Assembly (NCBI RefSeq): GCF_016864555.1 | Contig: NZ_CP044011.1 | Location: forward strand, 3,491,501 to 3,555,500 | Source of the DNA: Sinorhizobium sp. BG8 | GTDB taxonomy: Bacteria; Pseudomonadota; Alphaproteobacteria; Rhizobiales; Rhizobiaceae | Direction: 5' to 3' | Length of the DNA stretch: 64,000 bases | Shown: piece after piece, positions 26,938 to 35,437 of the stretch | How positions within the stretch are numbered: the first letter of the stretch is position 1 | Layout: each line of letters opens with the position of its first letter | Made by a program: the position numbers and the translations under genes | Notes under the pieces: model-generated | What the model saw: only the letters and a program-made list of their open reading frames with translations | What the model was told of the DNA's origin: nothing | The model's database searches: none

Positions 26938-27773
26938 TTCACTGCTCCTGAAGTAATGCCGCGGATCAGTTGCCGCGAGAAAGCGAGGTAGAGGACCAGC
27001 ACCGGCAGGATCGCGAGCGACAGCGCCGCAAGAACCGCGTTCCAGTTGGTGACGAACTGGCCGATGAAGATCTGCGAGCCGAGCGTCACGGTCTTCGTCT
27101 CCTCGCTGGGCGCCAGGATCAGCGGGAACCACAGGTCGTTCCAGATCGGGATCATCGTGAAGACGGCAACCGTCGCCATGGCAGGACGCACCAGCGGCAG
27201 CACGAGACGGAAGAAGATCGAATACTCCGAAAGCCCGTCGATCCGGCCTGCATTCTTCAGGTCGTCGGAGACGGTGCGCATGAACTCGGAGAGAATGAAG
27301 ACGGCAAGTGGCAGGCCCTGCGCGGTATAGACGAGGACCAGGGCCGTCAGCGTGTTGACCAGACCCGTGGCAACCATACCCTGCAGGATGGCGACCGTCC
27401 CAAGGCGGATGGGGATCATGATGCCGAGGGCAAGATAGAGCCCCATCATGGTGTTGCCGCGGAACCGGTACTCGGACAGCGCGAAGGCCGACATCGCACC
27501 GAAGAGAAGCACGAAGAAGATCGATGCGACGGTGACTATAAGGCTGTTCTGGAAATAGAGCGTGAAATCGCCCTGCCCCAGCACTGTCTGGTAGCCCACG
27601 AGATCGAAGGTTTCGGCCGTCGGCACGCGCAACGGATTGCGGAAGATCGCATTGCGGTTCTTGAACGAGTTGATGATCGTCAGGAAGACCGGAAAGACCG
27701 CGATAACCGTGTAGGAAATCAGGGCGATGTGAACGATCGCGCTCCGGCTGAGTGATGTTCTTGCCTTTGACAT
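26934..27773 (-). CDS. sugar ABC transporter permease (MalG-like)
   Basis: Inner-membrane subunit, 279 aa. The first helix lies at about residues 12-34. The EAA loop region is DDLKNAGRIDGLSEYSIFFRLVLP, typical of MalG-family permeases. The C-terminus is QLIRGITSGAVK, matching the usual R-G-x-x-x-GA(V)K end. It starts 13 bases after the partner permease. Confidence 0.93.
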   Translation of the reverse strand: MSKARTSLSRSAIVHIALISYTVIAVFPVFLTIINSFKNRNAIFRNPLRVPTAETFDLVGYQTVLGQGDFTLYFQNSLIVTVASIFFVLLFGAMSAFALSEYRFRGNTMMGLYLALGIMIPIRLGTVAILQGMVATGLVNTLTALVLVYTAQGLPLAVFILSEFMRTVSDDLKNAGRIDGLSEYSIFFRLVLPLVRPAMATVAVFTMIPIWNDLWFPLILAPSEETKTVTLGSQIFIGQFVTNWNAVLAALSLAILPVLVLYLAFSRQLIRGITSGAVK

Positions 27774-27786
27774 GATCGGCCTCCGC

Positions 27787-28737
27787 TCAGAACTGGTAGC
27801 GGCGGATGCGCCGCTGGATGACGAAGAGGTAGAGCGAGACGCCCGCGAGGATGATCAGGAACATCACGGTCGCAATCGTTGCGCCCATCGAACGGTCTCC
27901 AAGCTGCAGCTGGAAGCCGAAGAAGGTACGGTAGAGCAAGGTTCCGAGGATGTCCGTGGAGCCGTCAGGCCCGGCGAGCGCGCCCTGCACCGTATAGACA
28001 AGGTCGAAGGCGTTGAAATTGCCGACGAAGGTCAGGATGGAGATGATCCCGATCGCCGGCAGAACCAGCGGCAGCTTGATCTTGAAGAACTGGCTCCAGC
28101 CGGTGATGCCGTCACATTCGGCAGCCTCGATAACTTCTTCGGGAATGTTGAGCAGCGCTGCGTAGATCAGCATCATCGGAATGCCGACATATTGCCAGAC
28201 GGAGATGAGCGACACGGCGATCAGCGCGGAGTTCGGCCTGCCGAGCCAGGGCGCAAAGAGGGACTTCAACCCCACCAGGTCCATCAGATAGGGCGATACA
28301 CCCCAGATCGGCGAAAGGATCAGCTTCCAGATGAAGCCCACGATGACGAAGGAGAGCAGTGTCGGCAGGAAGATCGCGGTGCGGTAGAAGGCTGCAAAAC
28401 GCAGCTTCGGCAGCGAAAGAAGCGCTGCAAGCGCGACGCCGATCGGATTTTGGACCAGCATGTGGATGACGAAGAAGATGAAGTTGTTCTTCAGCGCATT
28501 CCAGAAATCCGCCGCCCAGCGTGCCTCCCCGAAGAGCTTCTTGAAGTTGGCCAATCCGACGAAGGTCGATTGCCCGTCGACCGTATTGAAGAACGACAGC
28601 CTCAGGGTTTCGAAGAGAGGCAGGATCATCACCGCCGTGTAGACGATCAGGGCCGGCAACAGGAATACCGCGATATGCCAGCGTCTCGGCCGCTTGGCGA
28701 TCTCGAACTCGTCTTGCGAAGAAATGGCGTCGCTCAT
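27787..28737 (-). CDS. sugar ABC transporter permease (MalF-like)
   Basis: Inner-membrane subunit, 316 aa. A hydrophilic N-terminus (about 20 residues) is followed by six expected helices and the docking loop IEAAECDGITGWSQFFKIKLPL. The open frame reaches 28842, but the ATG at 28737, with AGGGG just upstream, gives the normal length. It is separated from the binding-protein gene by 328 bases with two strong hairpins. Confidence 0.92.
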   Translation of the reverse strand: MSDAISSQDEFEIAKRPRRWHIAVFLLPALIVYTAVMILPLFETLRLSFFNTVDGQSTFVGLANFKKLFGEARWAADFWNALKNNFIFFVIHMLVQNPIGVALAALLSLPKLRFAAFYRTAIFLPTLLSFVIVGFIWKLILSPIWGVSPYLMDLVGLKSLFAPWLGRPNSALIAVSLISVWQYVGIPMMLIYAALLNIPEEVIEAAECDGITGWSQFFKIKLPLVLPAIGIISILTFVGNFNAFDLVYTVQGALAGPDGSTDILGTLLYRTFFGFQLQLGDRSMGATIATVMFLIILAGVSLYLFVIQRRIRRYQF

Positions 28738-28946
28738 GGCCCCTGCCCGCTTGTCCGACCGTTCGTCCCATGGGGTTCCGCAATGGCGGACAGAGCACCG
28801 CACGGCCGGTCTCGCCGCGTGCCCCCACACCAGCCGCGCCACTCGCGCTGGTTTATGAATTTCAGCTTACACGAATTCAGAGGATGGCGCGGATCTCGGA
28901 CCGCAATCAAGAGACTGCGGCAACGCCGCGCTCATCCGCCTGCCGA

Positions 28947-28968
28947 ACCTTCCCCAAGAGGGGAAGGT
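28947..28968. repeat. perfect 9-bp hairpin in binding-protein/permease gap
   Basis: ACCTTCCCC and GGGGAAGGT flank the loop AAGA. It lies within the 328-base non-coding gap 28738-29065, which otherwise holds no recognisable gene. Such C/G-rich hairpins are often dispersed intergenic repeats in rhizobial genomes. Confidence 0.6.
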
Positions 28969-29036
28969 CGCGCAAAACCGGGGCGAAAGGAAGCTTCTGA
29001 GATCGGTTGCCTCGCTTCACCCGGCCCGTTGAACTG

Positions 29037-29058
29037 GCCCTCCCCCGAAAGGGAGGGC
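29037..29058 (-). terminator. hairpin just after binding-protein gene
   Basis: Perfect 8-base arms GCCCTCCC/GGGAGGGC with a 6-base loop lie 8 bases beyond the binding-protein stop on the minus strand. There is no T-run. It is likely a message-stabilising or attenuating structure that gives more binding protein than permease. Confidence 0.55.
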
Positions 29059-29065
29059 AAGCTTC

Positions 29066-30325
29066 TTACTTCGCAGGCTTGTACCAGCTGTCGAGACCCT
29101 TCTGCAGCTTTTCGGCAGCCACTTCCGGGGTATCCGTGCCGTTGATCACGTTTGCCGATTCCGTCCACGTCTCGTTTTCCAGGCTCGGCGTGCCGCGTGC
29201 CAGGATCTGGTAGGTCGAGCGGATGGTCGGCTTGCACTTCTCGCGCCAGGAGACGAATTCCTGGGCCAGCGGGTCGGTCATCTTAACCGCGGTCGAGTTC
29301 AGGCTGAAGAAGCCCGGCAGCGAATTGGCGTAGATGTCGGCGAACTCCGGCGAAGCGACGAAGGACAGGAAGGCCTTTGCCGCGTCGGCGTTTGCGCTCT
29401 TGGCGTTCAGGCCGATGCCGATGTCGTTGTGGTCGGAGATGTAGCAGGTGTCACCCGCGGTCTTCACCGGCGGCGGGAAGGCGCCCATCTTGAACTGGGC
29501 CTGCGTGTTGAACAGGCCGATTTCCCAGGAGCCCGCCGGATAGATGGCGGCGCGGCCGAGCGTGAAGAGGTTCTGGCTGTCCGGGTAGGTCTGCGCCTCG
29601 AAACCGTCGCCGAGATAGTCCTTCCACTTGGCGAGCGTCTTGAAAGGCTCGACCCACTGCGGATCGGTCAGCTTCTGCTCGCCCTTGATCAGCGCCAGGC
29701 GACCTTCCTCGCCCTTCCAGTAGTTCGGGCCGATGTTCTGGTAGCCCATCGTCGCGGCTTCCCAGAGGTCCTTCGTGCCCATCGCCATCGGAATGTAGTT
29801 GCCGTCGGCCTTGATCTTGTCGAGGGCGGCGAAGAATTCGGCTTCGGTCGCCGGAACGGCAATGCCGAGCTGGTCGAAGGCATCCTTGTTGTAGATGAAG
29901 CCGTGGATGACCGAGGCCATCGGTACGCAGAAGGTTGCCGAACCGTCATCCGTGGTCCAGGCGGACTTCGCCACGTCGGAGAAGTTCTCCATCCCGGCCA
30001 GCTTGGTCAGGTCGGAAAGATGACCCTTGTTGTAGAGCTCGAGCGAGACGTCGAACGGACGGCAGGTGATGAGGTCGCCGGCAGAACCCGCATCGAGCTT
30101 GGCATTGAGCGCCGCGTTGTATTCCGTCGGCGCGGTCGGAGAGAACACGACCTTGATGCCCGGGTTCTTTGCCTCGAAAGCGGGAATGATCTTTTCCTGC
30201 CAGATCGGAAGGTCGTCGTTGCGCCAGCTCTCGATGGTCAGCGTCACGTCCGCTGCGTGAGCAATCCCGGCGGTGCCGAGAATGCTCGAGGCAAGGAGCA
30301 GCCCCTTGAGTGTGTTGCGAGTCAT
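29066..30325 (-). CDS. sugar ABC transporter periplasmic binding protein
   Basis: Carbohydrate-binding (SBP type 1) protein, 419 aa. The Sec signal peptide is cleaved about after IAHA (residue 24), and the mature start is DVTLTIESWRNDDLPIWQ. GGGGAG lies 6 bases before the ATG. It follows murQ by 50 bases and is inferred to bind GlcNAc, chitooligosaccharide or a muropeptide sugar, because every enzyme around it handles amino sugars. A general sugar role cannot be excluded. Confidence 0.92.
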   Translation of the reverse strand: MTRNTLKGLLLASSILGTAGIAHAADVTLTIESWRNDDLPIWQEKIIPAFEAKNPGIKVVFSPTAPTEYNAALNAKLDAGSAGDLITCRPFDVSLELYNKGHLSDLTKLAGMENFSDVAKSAWTTDDGSATFCVPMASVIHGFIYNKDAFDQLGIAVPATEAEFFAALDKIKADGNYIPMAMGTKDLWEAATMGYQNIGPNYWKGEEGRLALIKGEQKLTDPQWVEPFKTLAKWKDYLGDGFEAQTYPDSQNLFTLGRAAIYPAGSWEIGLFNTQAQFKMGAFPPPVKTAGDTCYISDHNDIGIGLNAKSANADAAKAFLSFVASPEFADIYANSLPGFFSLNSTAVKMTDPLAQEFVSWREKCKPTIRSTYQILARGTPSLENETWTESANVINGTDTPEVAAEKLQKGLDSWYKPAK

Positions 30326-30343
30326 GTCATTCTCCCCTTTTAT

Positions 30344-30358
30344 GCGCCGTTGCGGCGC
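30344..30358 (-). other. short hairpin between murQ and binding-protein gene
   Basis: GCGCCG/CGGCGC arms with a 3-base loop lie in the 50-base gap after murQ, just before the Shine-Dalgarno of the binding-protein gene. It may affect coupling between the two cistrons. Confidence 0.4.
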
Positions 30359-30375
30359 GGTTTTAGAACTCGTTG

Positions 30376-31269
30376 TCAGCGAAGGCTTTTCAGCGCGCGG
30401 CGAAGGCTCTGCCCCGATCGTTCGAGAACAGCCTCGGCCGCCGCAGCGTCAGGCGCGCCGGCAGCCAGAAGAACCGCGGCCTTGACCGAACCGGAAGATT
30501 TCGCGAGCAGCCGCTCGGCCTCGCCCGGCTCCACGCCCGAGATTTCGGCGACCATGCGGCAGGCTCTTCCCCTGAGCTTGATGTTGTCGGCCTTGAGATT
30601 GACCATGTAGCCGTCATGGACATGGCCGAGCTTGATTCCGACCAATGTGGAAAACATGTTGAAAGCGATCTTCTGCGCCGTCCCCGCGCCCATGCGCGTC
30701 GACCCGGCGACGACCTCGGGAGGCGTCTGCAGGAGTATGGAGACGTCGGCGTTTTCGAAGAGCCTTGCGCCGGCATTGTTGGCGACGGCCACGACCTTCG
30801 CCCCGGCGGCCCTGGCATAAGTGGCGATCGCCAGCGCATAGGGCGTCGAACCGCTGGCGGAAACGCAGATGACGCAATCCGAGGGCTCGATCCCGGCACC
30901 GCGCGCATCGCTTTCGGCAAGACCCGTGTCGTCCTCGTACCCGCCCGCCAGATCCTCCAGGCTCGCGGCACCGCCCGCAAGCAGTACGACGATGCGGTCG
31001 CGGGAAATACCATAGGTTCCGGGAAGTTCGAGCGCGTCGGACATGGCCATCAGGCCGGAACTGCCGGCGCCCACATAGACGAGGCGACCACCGGCCGACA
31101 GCGCATCGGCGGCGAAACCTGCGGCCACGGCAATATCTTCAATTGCCTGGTCGACAACGGCGGCGGCAGCCTGCTGGGCGCGCGCAAGCACGGTCAGGGC
31201 GTCAAATGGCCGGAGTTCATCCAGCCCTTGCGCCTGTTCATGCCTGGCTTCGGTTTTTCCTGTGGCCAT
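30376..31269 (-). CDS. murQ: N-acetylmuramic acid 6-phosphate etherase
   Basis: Lyase that removes D-lactate from MurNAc-6-phosphate to give GlcNAc-6-phosphate in murein recycling, 297 aa, cytoplasmic. The SIS fold shows GAGSSG at residues 67-72. Glu81 and Glu112 align with the E. coli catalytic glutamates by position (inference). STRMGAGTAQK is the sugar-phosphate-binding motif. GGGAG is 8 bases before the ATG at 31269; the longer frame to 31359 would cover the operator. It heads the minus arm of the divergent amino-sugar locus. Confidence 0.95.
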   Translation of the reverse strand: MATGKTEARHEQAQGLDELRPFDALTVLARAQQAAAAVVDQAIEDIAVAAGFAADALSAGGRLVYVGAGSSGLMAMSDALELPGTYGISRDRIVVLLAGGAASLEDLAGGYEDDTGLAESDARGAGIEPSDCVICVSASGSTPYALAIATYARAAGAKVVAVANNAGARLFENADVSILLQTPPEVVAGSTRMGAGTAQKIAFNMFSTLVGIKLGHVHDGYMVNLKADNIKLRGRACRMVAEISGVEPGEAERLLAKSSGSVKAAVLLAAGAPDAAAAEAVLERSGQSLRRALKSLR

Positions 31270-31294
31270 TGCCGTTTCTCCCTCTTCCGGAATT

Positions 31295-31312
31295 AATGCC
31301 AAAAAAATACCA
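31295..31312 (-). promoter_or_regulatory. tandem-repeat operator, murQ side
   Basis: On the minus strand this reads TGGTATTTTTTTGGCATT: a TGGTATT direct repeat with a 4-base spacer and one mismatch in the second half. It matches the copy at 31430-31447 in 17 of 18 bases and faces it. It lies 26 bases before the murQ start and is a predicted site for the locus GntR regulator. Confidence 0.7.
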
Positions 31313-31429
31313 ATTGTCCATAGCAAATTAACTTTTGGAACCAGAAAAACCCGGCCCAATAATTTATCTATTTATTTTCAATTATTTATTTTGACATCAC
31401 TGACCGCACCACGTTTTCCTCTTGGTTAA

Positions 31430-31447
31430 TGGTATTTTTTTGGTATT
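31430..31447 (+). promoter_or_regulatory. tandem-repeat operator, kinase side
   Basis: TGGTATT-TTTT-TGGTATT is a perfect direct repeat with an 11-base period, 19 bases before the kinase ATG. This agrees with my recollection of the NagQ-type amino-sugar operator of alphaproteobacteria. A TTGACA hexamer lies upstream at 31391-31396, so binding here would block transcription from that side. Confidence 0.7.
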
Positions 31448-31465
31448 GTTTTCGTGGAGGTTTCC

Positions 31466-32353
31466 ATGACTGATCTTATCATCGGCATAGACGGTGGCGG
31501 CACTAGCTGCCGCGCGGCGGTCGCAGACCCCGAGGGGAACATCCTCGGGCGCGGCAAGAGCGGCGCCGCCAATATCCTGACCGACCCGAACAGCGCGATC
31601 GCCAGCATCACCGACGCAGCCAAGGCGGCGTTGCGCGATGCCGGATTGGACGAGACGGCCGTAGCCACGGCATCGGCCTTTCTCGGCCTTGCGGGAACCA
31701 ATGTCGGCGACCTGGCCCGCTACGTGCACGACCGGCTGCCGTTTCGGCATACGGATATTGACTCAGACGGCCTGATCGCGCTTCAGGGCGCGCTTGGCGA
31801 CGGCGACGGCGCAGTGGCGATCCTCGGCACGGGCACCATCTACATGGCGCGGCAGGCAGGCGAGATTCGCTACATCGGCGGCTGGGGCTTCACGATCGGC
31901 GATCTCGGCGGCGGCGCGCGCATCGGCCATGCGCTGCTGCAGGAGGCACTGCTCTCCTATGACGGCATCCACGCCAGCACGCCGGTGACCGAAGCCGTTC
32001 TTGCCGAGTTCAAGAACGACCCGCGTGGCATCGTGGAGTTCGCGCGTCTTTCCAAGCCCGGCGATTTCGGACGCTTCGCACCGCTGGTCTTCGAACACGC
32101 GGCAAAGGGCGACACGTGCGCGCTTGCGCTGATCGAGGCCGCGGCGACCACCGTCAACGAAGCACTCGACGCCATCGTTCGCATCAGCGGCAAGGACAGG
32201 CTTTGCCTGCTCGGCGGCCTCGCTCCCCTCTATCCGCAATGGCTTTCGAAGAAGCACAAGGATATTCTCGTGGAACCGCAGGCCGACGCCCTCACCGGCG
32301 CCGTGTCGCTCGCGGCCAAGCGCTTCCGGGCGCGCAAGGGAGAGCCGGCATGA
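31466..32353 (+). CDS. BadF/BcrA-type N-acetyl-amino-sugar kinase
   Basis: ASKHA-fold sugar kinase, 295 aa. The phosphate-1 loop is IGIDGGGTSCRAAV (about residues 5-18), with GTGTIY phosphate-2 and GGWGFTIGDLGGGARIG substrate-side motifs. It probably phosphorylates GlcNAc at O-6. A related clostridial enzyme, MurK, also uses MurNAc, which would feed the murQ next door. GGAGG is 5 bases before the ATG at 31466; a GTG at 31454 lacks a ribosome site. Its stop overlaps the regulator ATG. Confidence 0.88.
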   Translation: MTDLIIGIDGGGTSCRAAVADPEGNILGRGKSGAANILTDPNSAIASITDAAKAALRDAGLDETAVATASAFLGLAGTNVGDLARYVHDRLPFRHTDIDSDGLIALQGALGDGDGAVAILGTGTIYMARQAGEIRYIGGWGFTIGDLGGGARIGHALLQEALLSYDGIHASTPVTEAVLAEFKNDPRGIVEFARLSKPGDFGRFAPLVFEHAAKGDTCALALIEAAATTVNEALDAIVRISGKDRLCLLGGLAPLYPQWLSKKHKDILVEPQADALTGAVSLAAKRFRARKGEPA

Positions 32354-33114
32354 CCGAGAGCCTTGCGGCCATCCTGTCACCCGAGAGCCTGCAGTCGGGC
32401 GGGTCCGGCCCGCTCTACCTCAAGCTCCGCCAGTCCCTCGAAGAGGCAATCAATTCCGGCAAGCTGAACCATGGGGATGCACTGCCGCCCGAGCGCGATC
32501 TTGCCGACTATGCCAACATCAGCCGCGTGACCGTCAGGAAGGCGGTGGATGATCTCGTGAAGGACGGGCTGCTGGTGCGCCGCCACGGCTCCGGTACTTT
32601 CGTGGTCAAGCCCGTGTCGAAAGTACAGCAGTCCCTGTCTCGCCTGACCTCCTTCACCGAGGACATGGCACGGCGCGGCCTCACGACCCGGGCACAATGG
32701 CTCGACCGCGGCCTCGTCCACCCCTCCCCGGACGAAATGATGATCCTGGGCCTGCCCGCGGATGCGCTGGTGGCCCGCCTCGGACGCCTGCGCATCGCCG
32801 ACGACATGCCGCTTGCGATCGAACGGGCGTCGATTTCCTCCGAGTTCCTGCCGGATCCCGCGAGCGTGACCGGCTCGCTCTACGCGGAGCTCGAAAAACA
32901 GGGCCTGCGGCCCGTCCGTGCCGTGCAGCGCATATCCGCCTGCAACATCAAGGACCCCGAGGCGGCGATGCTCGGCGTGGGTACCGGGGCTGCCGGCCTT
33001 TCGATCGAACGAATTTCCTACCTGCGTTCCGGCAGGGTCATAGAATTCACCCGCTCGCTCTATCGCGGTGATGCCTACGATTTCGTGGCGGAACTGACGC
33101 TCTCCGATCAGTGA
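32350..33114 (+). CDS. GntR-family regulator, HutC/UTRA type (NagQ/NagR-like)
   Basis: Amino-sugar-responsive repressor, 254 aa. The winged helix runs LYLKLRQSLEEAINSGKL to ISRVTVRKAVDDLVKDGLLVRRHGSGTFV (about residues 22-86), followed by a UTRA ligand domain (SIERISYLRSGRVIEFTRSLYRGD near the end). In this family the ligand is usually a sugar phosphate such as GlcN-6-P. It overlaps the kinase stop (ATGA) and lies in the operon it most likely controls through the TGGTATT repeats. Confidence 0.9.
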   Translation: MTESLAAILSPESLQSGGSGPLYLKLRQSLEEAINSGKLNHGDALPPERDLADYANISRVTVRKAVDDLVKDGLLVRRHGSGTFVVKPVSKVQQSLSRLTSFTEDMARRGLTTRAQWLDRGLVHPSPDEMMILGLPADALVARLGRLRIADDMPLAIERASISSEFLPDPASVTGSLYAELEKQGLRPVRAVQRISACNIKDPEAAMLGVGTGAAGLSIERISYLRSGRVIEFTRSLYRGDAYDFVAELTLSDQ

Positions 33115-33142
33115 GCGCACGAACAAGAAGAAAGACAGACCT

Positions 33143-34165
33143 ATGCAAACCAATATGCGTCGCGAAATAAACGAAATACCCGAAGCCGCCGCCCGCTTTC
33201 TCGACCAGTCTGCGGACGCGGTTCGCGATGCTGGCCAGGCGCTTCGTGCGCGCGATCCGCAGTTTTTCGTCACCGTCGCGCGCGGCTCCTCCGATCACGC
33301 CGCCCTGTTCCTGAAATACGCAATCGAACTCACTGCAGGACGCCCGGTCGCTTCGCTCGGGCCTTCCCTTGCCTCGATCTACGGAGCAAAGCTGCAACTG
33401 CGCGGCGGAGCGGCGATCGCAATCTCGCAGTCGGGCAAGAGCCCCGACATCGTCGCCATGGCGGATTCCGCGACCAGGGCCGGCGCGATCTCGCTCGCGC
33501 TCACCAACACGCCTGCCTCCCCCCTCGCCGATGCCTGCAACCACGCTATCGATATAGGCGCAGGCCCGGAGATCAGCGTCGCGGCGACCAAATCCTACGT
33601 GAACTCCATCGTCGCGGGGCTCGCGGTGCTTGCCGAATGGACAGGTGATGCCGCGCTCGGGAAAGCCGTGCGGGATCTTCCGCAACAGCTTTCAAAGGCC
33701 GTTGGGCTCGACTGGAGCAACCTTGCAGCCGACCTCGCCGAAGCGCAGTCGGTCTATGTCCTCGGACGGGGTCCTGCCCTGGCAATCGCAAGCGAGGCGG
33801 CACTGAAGTTCAAGGAGACATCGGGCATGCATGCGGAGGCCTACTCGTCGGCGGAAGTGCTGCACGGCCCCGTGGCACTCGTCGGCCCGGCCTTTCCCGT
33901 TATCGCCCTTGCAGCCCGCGATGCGGCGGAGACATCCGTTGCGGGCATGGCCGACGGGCTTGCCGACAAGGGTGCCTATGCCTGCATAACCTCCGCCACG
34001 GCCAGGAGCGCGAAGCAACTTCCCTTCATTGCCACCGGCCACCCGATCACCGATGCGCTGGCGCTGATCGTCCCCTTCTATGGGTTCGTCGAAGCTTGGT
34101 CGCGCGGACTGGGCCTCGATCCCGACAAACCGGTCAACCTCAAGAAAGTCACGGAGACGAGATGA
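33143..34165 (+). CDS. SIS-domain glucosamine-6-phosphate deaminase (NagB-II type)
   Basis: Double SIS-domain protein, 340 aa, resembling the isomerase half of GlmS but lacking the glutaminase domain. The motifs VARGSSDHAALFLKY, SQSGKSPDIV and ETSGMHAEAYSSAEVLHGP match the sugar-phosphate isomerase/deaminase family. It probably converts GlcN-6-P to fructose-6-P plus ammonia. It lies between the regulator and nagA, whose ATG overlaps its stop. Confidence 0.9.
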   Translation: MQTNMRREINEIPEAAARFLDQSADAVRDAGQALRARDPQFFVTVARGSSDHAALFLKYAIELTAGRPVASLGPSLASIYGAKLQLRGGAAIAISQSGKSPDIVAMADSATRAGAISLALTNTPASPLADACNHAIDIGAGPEISVAATKSYVNSIVAGLAVLAEWTGDAALGKAVRDLPQQLSKAVGLDWSNLAADLAEAQSVYVLGRGPALAIASEAALKFKETSGMHAEAYSSAEVLHGPVALVGPAFPVIALAARDAAETSVAGMADGLADKGAYACITSATARSAKQLPFIATGHPITDALALIVPFYGFVEAWSRGLGLDPDKPVNLKKVTETR

Positions 34166-35334
34166 GCGGCGCAACGGCAATCACAGGTGCGCAGATCTTC
34201 GACGGCGACCTCTGGCACGACGAGGCGTCACTTCTCATGGAAGACGGCAAGATTGTCGGGATCGTTCACGAACGAGACATTCCCCTGTCGGCCACCATGA
34301 TCAGCATGGATGGCGCCCGGATCGTCCCCGGCTTTGTCGACCTTCAGGTCAACGGCGGCGGCGGGGTGCTGCTCAACGAAAAGCCGGATGTCGATGGCAT
34401 CCGAACGATCTGCGCGGCACATGCGCGCTACGGCACCACCGCGCTGCTGCCAACCCTGATTACCGACACGCCCGAAATGACGCGCCGTACGATCGACGCC
34501 GGTATCGCCGCGCACAGGGCAGCGGTCCCGGGCTTCCTCGGTCTCCACCTTGAAGGTCCACATCTGTCGATCGCCCGCAAGGGTGCGCACGACCCGGCCC
34601 TCATCCGCCCCATGGAACCCGCCGATCTCGAACAGACCGTCGCGGCACGGGCGGATCTCGATGCGCTGATGATGACGGTTGCCCCCGAGAACGTGACGAA
34701 TGAGCAGATCTCGGCGCTTGCGGGTGCCGGCGTAACGGTGAGCCTCGGCCACTCGGACAGCGGCTATGCAACGGTCGCCGGTGCGGTTGCAGCCGGCGCG
34801 CGCCTGGTCACGCATCTCTACAATGCCATGAGCCCGCTGGGACATCGCGAGCCGGGAATGGTTGGAGCAGCACTGGATATCGGCATGCTGCACCCCGGTC
34901 TCATCGCGGACGGGTTTCACGTCAACCCGGTCTCCATCCGCGTGGCGCTGCGGGCGAAGAAGGGCCCGGGCAGGATCTTCCTCGTCACCGATGCCATGTC
35001 GCCGCTCGGAACGCAGATGACCCACTTCCACCTGAACGGCCGCACGATCTATCGCAGGGACGGGAAGCTCACGCTTGCCGACGGCACCTTGGCGGGAGCC
35101 GATATCGACATGCTGTCCTGCGTGCGCGTGATGCACGAAAAGGTCGGCGTCGATCTGGAAGAGGCCTTGCGCATGGCATCGCTCTACCCGGCCGAAGCGA
35201 TCGGGATGACCGGCCGCAAGGGCAGGCTCACCCATGGCCACGACGCAGACTTCGTCATTCTCGACAACGACCTCTCGATCATCCAGACCTGGATCGCCGG
35301 CAACGAGGCCTACCGCGCGGGAACCGACGATTGA
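34162..35334 (+). CDS. nagA: N-acetylglucosamine-6-phosphate deacetylase
   Basis: Amidohydrolase, 390 aa, cytoplasmic. It removes acetate from GlcNAc-6-P, the common product of the kinase and MurQ. Expected metal and catalytic elements are present: HLEGPH (Glu), GHSDSG and THLYNAMSP (His), and VTDAMSP (Asp). The DLQVNGGGG segment follows the N-terminal barrel entry. The ATG at 34162 overlaps the preceding stop (ATGA). Confidence 0.96.
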   Translation: MSGATAITGAQIFDGDLWHDEASLLMEDGKIVGIVHERDIPLSATMISMDGARIVPGFVDLQVNGGGGVLLNEKPDVDGIRTICAAHARYGTTALLPTLITDTPEMTRRTIDAGIAAHRAAVPGFLGLHLEGPHLSIARKGAHDPALIRPMEPADLEQTVAARADLDALMMTVAPENVTNEQISALAGAGVTVSLGHSDSGYATVAGAVAAGARLVTHLYNAMSPLGHREPGMVGAALDIGMLHPGLIADGFHVNPVSIRVALRAKKGPGRIFLVTDAMSPLGTQMTHFHLNGRTIYRRDGKLTLADGTLAGADIDMLSCVRVMHEKVGVDLEEALRMASLYPAEAIGMTGRKGRLTHGHDADFVILDNDLSIIQTWIAGNEAYRAGTDD

Positions 35335-35437
35335 ATGCCGTCGCGTCGGCCGCGTCCCTTGCAGCATGACGGGAATCAGCACTACAACCGTGCTGCCCCG
35401 CCACCCGGCCGGGAATTCACAAGAGAAAGCGCGGTTG

